Source of the DNA: Candidatus Poribacteria bacterium
Lineage (GTDB): Bacteria; Poribacteria; WGA-4E; WGA-3G
Direction of reading: 5' to 3'
DNA: 64,000 bases
Assembly: GCA_022822085.1 (NCBI GenBank)
Contig: JAJECK010000113.1
Location: 1 to 64,000 of the forward strand
Shown here: one piece after another, positions 16,719 through 25,567 of the stretch
Position numbering within the stretch: the stretch's first letter is position 1
How the letters are laid out: each line of letters opens with the position of its first letter
The notes under the pieces: model-generated
Seen by the model: only the letters and a program-made list of their open reading frames with translations
What the model was told of the DNA's origin: nothing
The model's database searches: none
Program-made: the position numbers and the translations under genes

Positions 16719-17765
16719 ATGAAGTTACGATTCATTGTCCTATCTATCTTGTGTCTACTGCTTCTGTCTTCTTCCAATGCAAATGTTCCTTCCCGATACG
16801 CGAAGCAATCCACCGAATGGTTCCAGAGCGAGGAAGGTCAACGCATTGCGGACAACGTCCTCACGTGGCAGACACCGCACGGCAGTTGGCCCAAGATTCG
16901 AGACACGGCATCTAAACCGTATGATGGCAAAAATGCCGATTTGCAAGGAACGTTTGACAACGACGCTACCATTGACGAACTACGGTTCCTTGCGCGTGCG
17001 TTTCGTGCGACAAATGAGCCGCGTTACCGAAAGGCATTTCTTAGAGGTCTTTCTCATATTTTTGAAGCGCAATACCCGAATGGTGGGTGGCCTCAGTATT
17101 ATCCGCTTAGCAAAAATTACCATCGCCACATTACGTTCAATGACGATGTTATGGTGCGAATTCTCGAGTTACTCCGAGATGTCTCTGAATCTTCAGATTA
17201 TGGATTCCTGAAAACGGAGTATCGCACTCAGGCTAAAGCTGCTGTAACTAAGGGAATTGACTGCGTCCTGCGAACGCAGATAAAACAGGATGGTAAACTC
17301 ACCGCATGGTGTGCGCAGCATGACGAGAAAACACTTGAGCCTGCGTGGGGGCGTTCATACGAACCGCCATCAATCTCTGGTGCCGAAAGCGTTGATGTCG
17401 TGCGCTTCCTGATGTCAGTCAAAGAACCCTCGCCTGCGATCATCGCGGCTGTTGAGGGGGCTGTGAAGTGGTTCAGGAGTACCACAATTCATGGCATTCG
17501 CTTAGAGACATTTACTAATGCAGAGGGACAGGAAGATCGCCGTGCCGTGGAGGATCCTGATGCCGGACCGCTCTGGGCGCGTTTCTACGAGATCAGCACC
17601 AACCGTCCAATCTTTCTGGACCGCGACTCAGTCGTTCGCTACTCGTACTCTGAAATTGGGCAGGAACGTCGCACTGGCTACGCCTACTACGGTGGATGGG
17701 CTAACAAGTTAATCAGAGACGAATATCCACGTTGGAGAGAAAAGCACAAACTCGTGAAGGAATAA
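16719..17765 (+). CDS. Secreted pectate lyase, PL10 family
   Basis: The 348-residue protein has a signal peptide (about 1-21). The mature part then has WQTPHGSWPKIRDTASKPYD, a GTFDNDATIDELRFLARAF helix, a YPNGGWPQYYPL loop and an ITFNDDVMVRIL segment, which I recognise from family PL10 pectate lyases. These cleave polygalacturonate by beta-elimination using an Arg base and calcium. The DDVM segment and the downstream R residues fit the active cleft. It has AAGGAGA nine bases upstream. It is monocistronic and points to use of plant or algal polysaccharide. Confidence 0.85.
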   Translation: MKLRFIVLSILCLLLLSSSNANVPSRYAKQSTEWFQSEEGQRIADNVLTWQTPHGSWPKIRDTASKPYDGKNADLQGTFDNDATIDELRFLARAFRATNEPRYRKAFLRGLSHIFEAQYPNGGWPQYYPLSKNYHRHITFNDDVMVRILELLRDVSESSDYGFLKTEYRTQAKAAVTKGIDCVLRTQIKQDGKLTAWCAQHDEKTLEPAWGRSYEPPSISGAESVDVVRFLMSVKEPSPAIIAAVEGAVKWFRSTTIHGIRLETFTNAEGQEDRRAVEDPDAGPLWARFYEISTNRPIFLDRDSVVRYSYSEIGQERRTGYAYYGGWANKLIRDEYPRWREKHKLVKE

Positions 17766-17828
17766 CCGAATGTCAAGTTCACGATATTCACTGCGCAATA
17801 TGGTCTGTCAAACAGAGTAACCATAGGC

Positions 17829-17921
17829 GTCAATTTAAGGGTATAAATCCGTTGTGGCAGTTTCTTCAGTCCCGGTAGGGACTGAAGAGGGACGCTCAAA
17901 ATCAAAAATCCTTAAATTGAC
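17829..17921. repeat. Inverted-repeat element with GTCAATTTAAGG termini
   Basis: GTCAATTTAAGG (17829-17840) and CCTTAAATTGAC (17910-17921) are perfect inverted 12-base termini. The centre carries the hairpin TTCAGTCCCGGTAGGGACTGAA. A diverged copy lies within 16366-16490. Confidence 0.75.
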
Positions 17922-17991
17922 ACATAAGAGTCTTGTCCTTTAAGCTCAACCTACCTCTAAGTAAATAAATTCCGTATTGAATTTATTTTAT

Positions 17992-19050
17992 CTACTTGTC
18001 CGCTTCTGTTGTAAGATTAACTGCACTACCTGTTTCAGATGATTTGAGTCCTGCCAACAGAATTTCAGTCACGTGCCGGGCTGTGTAAACATTAGAGAGC
18101 GGTGGTTGTGTGCCTGCCCGAATATGTTCTGCGAAATGTGCGTGCATCCCACTGGGTGCGACATCGCTACAGTCAATTGCTTTGGTATCAACGGGTGCGT
18201 GTTCACGTGTATATGAGGTAGGTGTGTATTGTGTGAGTCCAGCACCGTCCTTTCCGGGCATTGTGAACTTTCCTGCTGTGCCGTGGATACTCGATTCTCC
18301 TGTTCGTGCAGGGTCACACCAACTTGTTTCAGCGGTGACAATTCCACCTGACTGCATCTCAAGCACGAGTGTTGCGACATCTTCTAATTCTGTCGGTTTG
18401 TCAAACGTAGAAACGAATCCCGTTACACGTTTGAAAGTGCCAAGCATAGCAACGAGCCCTGATACAGCATAAACACCCATATCGAAAAGTGCTCCGACAC
18501 TTGCTTGCTTAGCGTCAAAGAACCACAAATCGTCCCCGCTTTCGCCAAAAATGTCTCTGATTTCAGCGTAATATATCTCCGGTCCGCCGTGGCTACTACG
18601 CATTCTCGCGCCGGATACACGTCCGATAGCATTTTCAGCGATGAGTTGACGAACTTTATAGATGCCAGCACTGAAATGCGGAAGACACATCACTGTTTTA
18701 CCGCTCGCTTCAGCAGCCTCCACAAATTGATTTGCTTCATCCATCTCACCGCAGAGCGGTTTTTGCATCAACACATGCTTCCCCGCTTCCAATGCTTTTA
18801 CGCCCCATGAGACATGTAAGGGATGCGGTGTACCGACAAGGATTGCGTCAAGGGTATCGTCAGCGATAATTGCGTCATAATCCTGCGTCCAGCGTGGAAT
18901 ATCAAATTCTTGACATTGATGTTTAAGACGGTGTTCGCGTCTTCCACCAATAACAACGATATCAAAATCGTCTCCATTTTTTATATCGGGTAGATGCATT
19001 CGGCAGACAATACCGCCTGCTCCGATTACACCAAGTTTAAATTTAGCCAT
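17992..19050 (-). CDS. Gfo/Idh/MocA family NAD(P)-dependent oxidoreductase
   Basis: The 352-residue protein opens with a Rossmann fold, KLGVIGAGGIVCRMHLPDI, and has the EAGKHVLMQKPLCGEMDEA stretch of this family near residue 95, whose Lys is catalytic. The C-terminal alpha/beta domain carries a GGPEIYYAEIR segment and an HFAEHIRAG helix. Such enzymes oxidise or reduce sugars and cyclitols. The substrate is not predictable, though the neighbouring pectate lyase suggests a sugar acid or related compound. It lies alone on the minus strand; an rRNA-methyltransferase relic stands head to head with it. Confidence 0.88.
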   Translation of the reverse strand: MAKFKLGVIGAGGIVCRMHLPDIKNGDDFDIVVIGGRREHRLKHQCQEFDIPRWTQDYDAIIADDTLDAILVGTPHPLHVSWGVKALEAGKHVLMQKPLCGEMDEANQFVEAAEASGKTVMCLPHFSAGIYKVRQLIAENAIGRVSGARMRSSHGGPEIYYAEIRDIFGESGDDLWFFDAKQASVGALFDMGVYAVSGLVAMLGTFKRVTGFVSTFDKPTELEDVATLVLEMQSGGIVTAETSWCDPARTGESSIHGTAGKFTMPGKDGAGLTQYTPTSYTREHAPVDTKAIDCSDVAPSGMHAHFAEHIRAGTQPPLSNVYTARHVTEILLAGLKSSETGSAVNLTTEADK

Positions 19051-19134
19051 AGTTGTAATAGTCCTTCAAAATGAAACAGTTGCGAAATAAATCACTTAAA
19101 CACTTTTTAAGACAGTCGGGTTCTCCATCAGTAA

Positions 19135-19383
19135 AAAAAATATAAAGAGACAGGTTATCTCGCGTGTACGTTAGAAGTTGCAACAGATGCCATGCCTTAT
19201 CATACAGTCGAATATCCTGAAAAAGTGTGCCTAATTGTTGGAAATGAATACCGTGGCATTTCCCGACAAACTTTTGATGTCTGCAATATGGCAATCTACC
19301 TTCCCATGTCCGGTAAAGTCGGTTCTTTGAACGTACACGGCGGATTGGCAGTAGCATCGTCCCACATTTTACATAGAGAATGA
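19135..19383 (+). pseudogene. C-terminal relic of a SpoU-family RNA 2'-O-methyltransferase
   Basis: The frame after the TAA at 19132-19134 reads ACTLEVATDAMPYHTVEYPE, then KVCLIVGNEYRGIS and IYLPMSGKVGSLNVHGG, ending at TGA. GNEYRGIS, the IPM-type turn and SLNV are motifs 1-3 of the SPOUT fold that bind S-adenosylmethionine. The N-terminal half is missing: upstream is AT-rich non-coding sequence and the divergent Gfo/Idh start. About 80 residues remain of roughly 170-250, so this is a truncated, probably dead gene. Confidence 0.75.
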
Positions 19384-19510
19384 GTCTTACCGTATCAATA
19401 ACCGCTTATCCATCCCTTTCTGAGCATAATAGCACTTTGGAATGGTAGAGTCAAATGTTTTGGCATCAGGTATAGCCATTCAAGTTTGGTATTTCAAAGA
19501 TAAGGCCACC

Positions 19511-21250
19511 TTACTTTTTGGGATTGAAGAGTTCTGGGTCAATTTCAGCGTTGAGGGTGATGTTGGTAAAAGAGGTCTCATGATGGGACTCGTCCTTTGA
19601 ATCCTTTGAAATCGAATAATGCGCAATTTTAATGCCATCTACATCCTTATATTGCTCCAATTCTATAAATGTGTTTACGCGTCCACCTGCAACCTCAAAT
19701 TGAACAATAAGATGTGTTTTTTCGCTGATAAAGATCTTTAAAGGTTTGCCTGTAGGTTGACGAACTCGTAGTATAGAAGCAAGTACACCCTTGACATTCT
19801 CTGTTCCGACATATTGCACAGGTATCTTATTATCTGAAAGGTTCGGCAAGATCCATATCGGTTCACGGAACGCTGTATCCTTGTAAAGGTCTATTCTATA
19901 CTTAGCATCATCAGGGGGTAACTGTTCAAAATTTACGCCCTCCGACATATATAATGAAGTGCCATCATAGCATTGGATGAACTGCTCACCTTCATTAGTA
20001 TGGAATTCTGCACGGAATTTATCACGGTAATAGTAGACTTTAGCACTTCCTTCATCCTGCCAAGAATCATCGGGGAAGTGTTCAAAGAGTCGCATATTCA
20101 TCACAATGTTTTCCACAGTCCTTAGTTTTTCAAGTCCGCCGTGTGCCTTAACCGCCGCATCTACAATCTCTTGTGTTCTCGGATCATCGTAAGTAGCGAG
20201 GTTTTCCTTCACTAATTCCTCAACTGCTTTTTCAAGGGGAACCGCGTCAAGATACGTCTTTCGGACAACACCATTAGCATCAATCAGAAAGACAGCGGGG
20301 AGGGAGCGTATCTGATACATATTGACGAGTTTCCCATGTCTGTCGTGATAGTGAATCCAAGCGTCACCTTTCACCTGCACAGGTTTAGTTTTATGCGGTT
20401 CGGATATGTCTGCATTCACGGTGATAATCTGGAACTTTTTGTCTTTATACATGTCGTGAAGCTGCGCCAGATTTAGATTTTGCGTGTCCGCACCGCCATA
20501 ATAGAGTAAAACAACCTGTCCTTCGTATCGGTTCAAGCTAAGTGATTGCCGCCTACCTTCTCCATGTCGCATGCGAAAATTGAGTGCCGATTGACCTATC
20601 GACGCACCGTGAGACGTTGGAACTTCACCTGTCCGCAAAGCAGTATCCAATTCAAGTATCTGCCTGGCAACCCGTGCTTGTACCCTGTTCACAAAATCCG
20701 GGTAGGCTATCAGTTTTTTATAGACAGCATTAGCCTTATCGTGTGCTTTCTGTTTATCATACGCTAATCCCAATTCCAGCAACGCATGTTCAGTGAGATT
20801 CCATGTAATACTACTCCCAAAATTATCATTAAGACGCGCCAAAGCGACATAATAAGGTGGGGTATCTCTTATCACTTTTTCAAGGGTAGCGATTCCTGTT
20901 TCAACATCATCTAACAGCACCAACGCTTTGCCAAGGTAGTAGTTGACAGTATTCACTCGTTCAGATGTCGGATACATAGAGATATAATTTTTTGACGACG
21001 CAATCAATCTATCTAATACTTCGGTATCAGTTGGGTCGGTGAGGTGCAACATAAATGCGCGCATTGCCGCAGCCGAAAGATCGTTATATGCTCTAACCGT
21101 GGCAGGTTTATCAAATTTCTTAAGATTCGCACTGACACCCGCTTTCAACTGCTGCGCACTGGTAATACTTACACAAAAAACTGTTAGTATTAACAGTGCC
21201 AGAATATGGTTCAACCATGGACCTATCCTTGATTGGTTTCGGAAAAACAT
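19511..21250 (-). CDS. Secreted TPR and thioredoxin-like (AhpC/TlpA fold) protein
   Basis: The 579-residue protein has an N-terminal signal anchor (about 15-33), a helical TPR-like region (about 60-200), a redoxin domain (about 225-345) and a C-terminal beta-rich domain (about 365-579) resembling outer-membrane lipoprotein-sorting (LolA-like) folds. In the redoxin domain the strand VVLLYYGGADTQNLNLAQLH stands where the CxxC would be, so no thiol pair is present and redox activity is doubtful. It probably acts in the periplasm. The next gene on the same strand, DUF1080, lies 309 bases upstream in plus coordinates of the TonB gene; no operon link is certain. Confidence 0.65.
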   Translation of the reverse strand: MFFRNQSRIGPWLNHILALLILTVFCVSITSAQQLKAGVSANLKKFDKPATVRAYNDLSAAAMRAFMLHLTDPTDTEVLDRLIASSKNYISMYPTSERVNTVNYYLGKALVLLDDVETGIATLEKVIRDTPPYYVALARLNDNFGSSITWNLTEHALLELGLAYDKQKAHDKANAVYKKLIAYPDFVNRVQARVARQILELDTALRTGEVPTSHGASIGQSALNFRMRHGEGRRQSLSLNRYEGQVVLLYYGGADTQNLNLAQLHDMYKDKKFQIITVNADISEPHKTKPVQVKGDAWIHYHDRHGKLVNMYQIRSLPAVFLIDANGVVRKTYLDAVPLEKAVEELVKENLATYDDPRTQEIVDAAVKAHGGLEKLRTVENIVMNMRLFEHFPDDSWQDEGSAKVYYYRDKFRAEFHTNEGEQFIQCYDGTSLYMSEGVNFEQLPPDDAKYRIDLYKDTAFREPIWILPNLSDNKIPVQYVGTENVKGVLASILRVRQPTGKPLKIFISEKTHLIVQFEVAGGRVNTFIELEQYKDVDGIKIAHYSISKDSKDESHHETSFTNITLNAEIDPELFNPKK

Positions 21251-21275
21251 CGGAACACCTCCTTAAGTGCACATT

Positions 21276-21941
21276 TTAGTTATCAATCGGTGTCAAAACA
21301 ACGTTACGATATGCAACGGGACCGTGATCACCTTGCAATAGTAAAGGACCCGTAGCGGCTTCTTCTGTTAACATTGCCCCGCGTGTGACTCCAACTACTT
21401 CCACGTCTTCGTGAACTACTTGCCCATTCCATACGACTTTGACGAATGTTGCATTTGAGACTTTACTGTTGTTAGCATCAAACTTCGGTGCACGGAATGT
21501 AATATCGTAAGTTTGCCATTCACCGGGTGGTTTACTTGCATTGACACGGGGTGGAACACCATCAACAGGTTTGTTGTCAATCCAACGACAATAGACTCCA
21601 CCACATGAGCCATAGTTGAGTTCAGTTGCTCCCCAACTATCCAATATCTGTATCTCATATCGTCCCATCACATAAACGCCTGAGTTTGAACCTTGTGGCA
21701 CCATAAATTCTACGTGCAGTTCACAATCTCCATGTTCATATTCTGTATAGAGATCGGCGGTTCTTCCAGTGGGACCGTTATAAAAGATACCTTCACCTGA
21801 AGTCGCTGTCAACAACTTGTTATCGTCTTGATTGAGTGCAACGCCTCCAATAGCAGACCATGCATGTTCCGAGGCACCGCCTCTGGCGTGCCAATCATTC
21901 AAATCTTTACCATTAAACAGAGATATTTGGGTATTTTCCAT
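21276..21941 (-). CDS. DUF1080 (3-keto-disaccharide hydrolase-like) protein
   Basis: I start at the ATG with GGAGG upstream, giving 221 residues. The sequence has the hallmarks of DUF1080: SLFNGKDLNDWHARGG at the start, NSGVYVMGRYEIQILDSWG in the middle and PPGEWQTYDITFRAP near residue 160, with a VQV-like beta-sandwich fold. Members with known activity hydrolyse 3-keto-glucosides; many are simply carbohydrate binding. No signal peptide is seen, unlike most relatives. It sits directly downstream of the TonB receptor gene (27 bases), so co-transcription with it is likely. Confidence 0.8.
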   Translation of the reverse strand: MENTQISLFNGKDLNDWHARGGASEHAWSAIGGVALNQDDNKLLTATSGEGIFYNGPTGRTADLYTEYEHGDCELHVEFMVPQGSNSGVYVMGRYEIQILDSWGATELNYGSCGGVYCRWIDNKPVDGVPPRVNASKPPGEWQTYDITFRAPKFDANNSKVSNATFVKVVWNGQVVHEDVEVVGVTRGAMLTEEAATGPLLLQGDHGPVAYRNVVLTPIDN

Positions 21942-21968
21942 GATTAAAAATTCCTCCATTGTTAGTTT

Positions 21969-24431
21969 TCAGAAATCAAGTGTTAATCCAAGATAGACAA
22001 TTAACGGCAGTTGTGGTAATTCACCTGTCCCTTCATCAAGGTAGATGTTATCAGTTCCTGTGATCTCCTGTGATTCATCAATAACAATTTTTATTTTATT
22101 TTTGCGATTATATATATTTATTATATCAAGAAATCCGCCAATCTGTGTTCCCCATAACTTCCATTTGCGACTCACCCGCATGTCCAACTTATGATACGGT
22201 TCGAGTTCAACAGTGAAGTTTTCTTCAGCGGAGGCGAGGAGTGGATTCAACCCACGCGTTATCGGATCTTGAATCAGCGTAATTGAATTGACGGGAGCTT
22301 CTGACGTTCCGCTTAGATACTGCCACTTTGCACCTATCTCAAAATTCGGTGTGAAATTATAGTTAGCAACGATGCTAACAATGTGTGTCCTATCAAAAAG
22401 ATGTGGTTTATAGTTTGCGTTGGGATTCTTGCGACGCTCAGCATGTGTCCAGCTATATGAAATCCAACCGAAGAACTTATCTAAAACACGGTGACGCAAG
22501 AAAGCCTCTGCCCCGCCAATATATCCTGCCCCCTGATTCAGATAATTCCCGGCACTGTTCTTTGTAACCAACTTATCCGAGTTTTTGTAATAGGTTGCGA
22601 GTTTGACTTCTGTTTGTGGTGTGATTTCATGTTCAATTTCCAAAATATAGTGTTGTGCAAGGCTGGATTTCAACGCTGGATTCCCATTTTCCGCCAGTAT
22701 CTGATACGGTTTCGGACTCTGTTCATAGTGTCCATATCCGAATCGGAGATTAGAACCGATCGGCAGTTCAAAATTAACGCTTCCCCTGGGTTGAATTGAG
22801 ACCTCTTCTGTCAGATCCAGATAATCAAGTCTGGCACCAAGCGCGACAGACATGAAGGAGGAGAGGTTATATCGTCCTTGGAGGTATCCTTCAGCACGGA
22901 AAAAATCGTGGCCAAATTCATCGTGTGCCTCTTTTATACCAGCGAACCCATATTCCGGCCCAGTCCTACTTCTTCTTCTTTCACCCGCGGAACTTCCATC
23001 TTCTCTGGTTCTGGTAACTTGAATCTCTGTATGTATTATACCTAACGATTCAAACTGTACTTCTTTGCTGTCTTCAAAACTAATGGCTGGACTAAAAGAA
23101 AAAAGGAGACCAGGTTCTATTTGGAACCTTGGGTTTAAACGGAAAGTCACATCCTCTCGAAGTGTCCATACCGGAACGTTAACTCGAACTGTGTACGTAT
23201 CAAATTTTGCGGTGAGAGTTATGGGATCCTCCGGAAAATGTATTTCTCCACCCTCCCGCCTTACATCTACAGGATTACGGAATTCAACATTGAGGAAATT
23301 GGCAGAATGGGTCAAAGAAAAATGAGAGGTAAGCTTATCAGAGAAATTGGAGCGGAGATGGATGCCTTGCCCCTCAAATCCGTTTTTGAAGTATATAGAA
23401 GGGCTCCATATTTTAACTTCTGCAACTTCTGTTCCCGGCGCATATCTCCACGGACTCTCCGTGTCCTCTCCTCGCGAAATTTTTGTTACCTCTCCCACAG
23501 TGTTAAAATGGTCCGTTGCAGCGAAGGCATTCAACGTAAGGAGATGATTTTTACCGAAAGATTGAACAAATTTGAACTGAGAATCTGCAAAATAAGGGAA
23601 GTCATCGTCTGTGAACAGTCCAACGATGAGGTCTAAATAGCTCCGTCGTGCGGCGACATAAGCGTATCCTTTCTTGCCAATTCTGCCTTCAAGTATCCCC
23701 TCCGAATAAAGGAAATTGAGGTTAAATTTCCCACGCCACCTTTTATCAACTCGATTGCGCGAGTGGATATCTAAGACATTTTGCGAATCCAACCCAAATT
23801 CGGCACCGTATCCACCTGCATAGATATCAACATTGTCAATAATTTCTGAGCTGATAGTTGAGAGTAAACCGCCGCCGTGGAAAGGATAACCTAACGGTGT
23901 TCTGTCAAAATAGTAGAGATTGGAATCCGGTTCGCTCCCACGGATATACAGGATACCGAGTAGATCGTTCGGTATGCCAATGCCCGGCAGCGTGGTAAGT
24001 CCACGGAGGATGTCGTTAGCGGCACCGGGGATACGGAGCAGTTCGCTGCCAAGGATCCGTTTTCGACTCACTGTTGGTGGCGGACGATCTTCCTGAACAA
24101 CGACCGTTTCGAGTTCAACGACCTCTTTGAGAAACATTTTCACCTTTGTGGTTTCATCTGCTTGAACCTCAATTAATGTTTTTGTCCGTGTTGTATACGC
24201 CTCGTGGATTACGGATACCGTCCAAGTTCCCGACGCAATATCTGTGAACACAAATTTTCCATTTGCATCCGTCGTTTGTTGTTGATCAATTTCAATGATT
24301 CGGACCTCCGCACCTGCTAAGGGCTCACCAGTACTTTCATGCAAAACTGTTCCTTCAATTGTTCCGGTTTGGGCAAGGGCAGATAACGGAAGTACGAAAA
24401 CCAATAGTCCAGAAAAAAGATGTTTGATCAT
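21969..24431 (-). CDS. TonB-dependent outer-membrane receptor with N-terminal carboxypeptidase-like domain
   Basis: With the start at MIKHLFSG the product is 820 residues and has a clean signal peptide (to about residue 21). Then come a CarboxypepD_reg-like beta-sandwich (GTIEGTVLHESTGEPLAGAEV, about 22-100), a plug domain with GIPNDLLGILYIRGSEPDSN (about 130-220), and a beta-barrel to the C-terminus, ending in LPLIVYLGLTLDF with a terminal Phe. It would import a ligand through the outer membrane using TonB energy. An earlier ATG 12 codons upstream would spoil the signal peptide. A small lipoprotein gene precedes it by 28 bases, suggesting a paired surface unit. Confidence 0.87.
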   Translation of the reverse strand: MIKHLFSGLLVFVLPLSALAQTGTIEGTVLHESTGEPLAGAEVRIIEIDQQQTTDANGKFVFTDIASGTWTVSVIHEAYTTRTKTLIEVQADETTKVKMFLKEVVELETVVVQEDRPPPTVSRKRILGSELLRIPGAANDILRGLTTLPGIGIPNDLLGILYIRGSEPDSNLYYFDRTPLGYPFHGGGLLSTISSEIIDNVDIYAGGYGAEFGLDSQNVLDIHSRNRVDKRWRGKFNLNFLYSEGILEGRIGKKGYAYVAARRSYLDLIVGLFTDDDFPYFADSQFKFVQSFGKNHLLTLNAFAATDHFNTVGEVTKISRGEDTESPWRYAPGTEVAEVKIWSPSIYFKNGFEGQGIHLRSNFSDKLTSHFSLTHSANFLNVEFRNPVDVRREGGEIHFPEDPITLTAKFDTYTVRVNVPVWTLREDVTFRLNPRFQIEPGLLFSFSPAISFEDSKEVQFESLGIIHTEIQVTRTREDGSSAGERRRSRTGPEYGFAGIKEAHDEFGHDFFRAEGYLQGRYNLSSFMSVALGARLDYLDLTEEVSIQPRGSVNFELPIGSNLRFGYGHYEQSPKPYQILAENGNPALKSSLAQHYILEIEHEITPQTEVKLATYYKNSDKLVTKNSAGNYLNQGAGYIGGAEAFLRHRVLDKFFGWISYSWTHAERRKNPNANYKPHLFDRTHIVSIVANYNFTPNFEIGAKWQYLSGTSEAPVNSITLIQDPITRGLNPLLASAEENFTVELEPYHKLDMRVSRKWKLWGTQIGGFLDIINIYNRKNKIKIVIDESQEITGTDNIYLDEGTGELPQLPLIVYLGLTLDF

Positions 24432-24459
24432 TTGATAATTCCCACAAATTAGGATTAGA

Positions 24460-25110
24460 TTATTCATCTACGTTCCCAGATGTTTCATCATCTACGGTCT
24501 CAGATGTTTCACTCTTACTTATGCCGTTGTACCTACTAAAAATAGTTTGGACGTTTATTAATCTGCCAACTTCAAAGAAACTAGGTATATCATCTATATT
24601 TTCCGTATTCTCAAACAAATCCTCTTCTATTGATTCAGGTGATATACGTTGCGTGGAAAATGTTTTATCGCGATTTCCTTCATCAAAATTTCCTTCACCG
24701 TTGAACTTGATAATTAAACGGAGCGAGTCGGTGTCTTCGTTGCTTTCAGATTCAAGGGCAGTGCATTTGAGTTTCACAGAAAAGTATCGTTCATCAGGGT
24801 CAACTAACGGAAATGTCTCAGAATCTACTAACGGAAATGTCTGGCTAAAATCTTCCGTAAAAGAGAACTTCTGTTCGGTATTGTGAACGATGAGTCTGTT
24901 TCCAAGATCGTCTCTTTCTTCACTGTAGTTGCTGGAAACAGCAAGATCAAATGCTGCACCTTCGGGTGCCTCTACCGTCACAGTAACACTGTCAGGTAGA
25001 TCGAGATTCGGGAACGCCATTCTGCGTTCGTCTTCGCCACAACTGGTAAGAAAAGGTAACGCAAATAGAAAGACGAGGGCAGTCCAACTAAAAAACTTAT
25101 TTAATTTCAC
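24460..25110 (-). CDS. Hypothetical lipoprotein in operon with the TonB receptor
   Basis: The 216-residue product begins with a signal peptide and lipobox (LTSCGEDERR), so it should be lipid-anchored. The rest is acidic with beta-strand character (DSVTVTVEAPEGAAFDLAVS) and two near-identical phrases ETFPLVD about 80-110 residues in, an internal micro-duplication. I recognise no family. It lies immediately upstream of the receptor gene and may be its surface partner; that is inference from position. Confidence 0.7.
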   Translation of the reverse strand: MKLNKFFSWTALVFLFALPFLTSCGEDERRMAFPNLDLPDSVTVTVEAPEGAAFDLAVSSNYSEERDDLGNRLIVHNTEQKFSFTEDFSQTFPLVDSETFPLVDPDERYFSVKLKCTALESESNEDTDSLRLIIKFNGEGNFDEGNRDKTFSTQRISPESIEEDLFENTENIDDIPSFFEVGRLINVQTIFSRYNGISKSETSETVDDETSGNVDE

Positions 25111-25227
25111 TATCTTCTCCTTTCAGTTTGATATGCACATGAATTGTCTAAACTTTAGCATATTATAGCACAATCTGTATGAAGATTAAGTTTTTAATTC
25201 GGTAATTTTAATTTTTCCAAACCCGGT

Positions 25228-25335
25228 GAATCAACGCTAAATGCGCTTTTGGCATTTGTCCAAATCAACGCTGAATACGCGTGCGGCATTCAGCGGGTGC
25301 TGTTTCCTAACCGCACCCTGAACAAGACAGATCAG
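25228..25335. repeat. Dispersed repeat with a GAATACGCGTGCGGCATTC hairpin
   Basis: The region has two imperfect units, CAACGCTAAATGCGC and CAACGCTGAATACGCG, and the hairpin GCTGAATACGCGTGCGGC, related to 15490-15590. The rest of 25111-25567 is AT-rich and holds a promoter at 25499. Confidence 0.5.
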
Positions 25336-25498
25336 GGTAATTAATTGGGTATTATAAGCCAATAACGATCACCGCCTGTGCCTGACTTAATACACCTGCT
25401 ACTTAATATATATGTCTATACAAGGAAAAGTTAAGCTTTTTTTAGATTTTGCTGATAAATCTGTAGTAAATGTTAAATTTTATACCAAAAACTTTTCA

Positions 25499-25527
25499 TT
25501 GACAAATTTTGGAAAATGACATATCCT
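25499..25527 (+). promoter_or_regulatory. Sigma70-type promoter of the cytochrome c gene
   Basis: TTGACA (25499-25504), 17 bases, then TATCCT (25522-25527), placing transcription start near 25534 and giving a 34-base leader before the ATG at 25568. The -35 is perfect; the -10 has four of six consensus bases. Confidence 0.6.
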
Positions 25528-25567
25528 ATATGAGTAATTGGCAATTTATTAAGGACAATTAAAGTCT

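Noticed and set aside
19043-19357. Minus-strand reading frame over the SpoU relic
   Set aside because: It overlaps the Gfo/Idh start and the relic; its translation shows no family features, while the plus strand clearly does.
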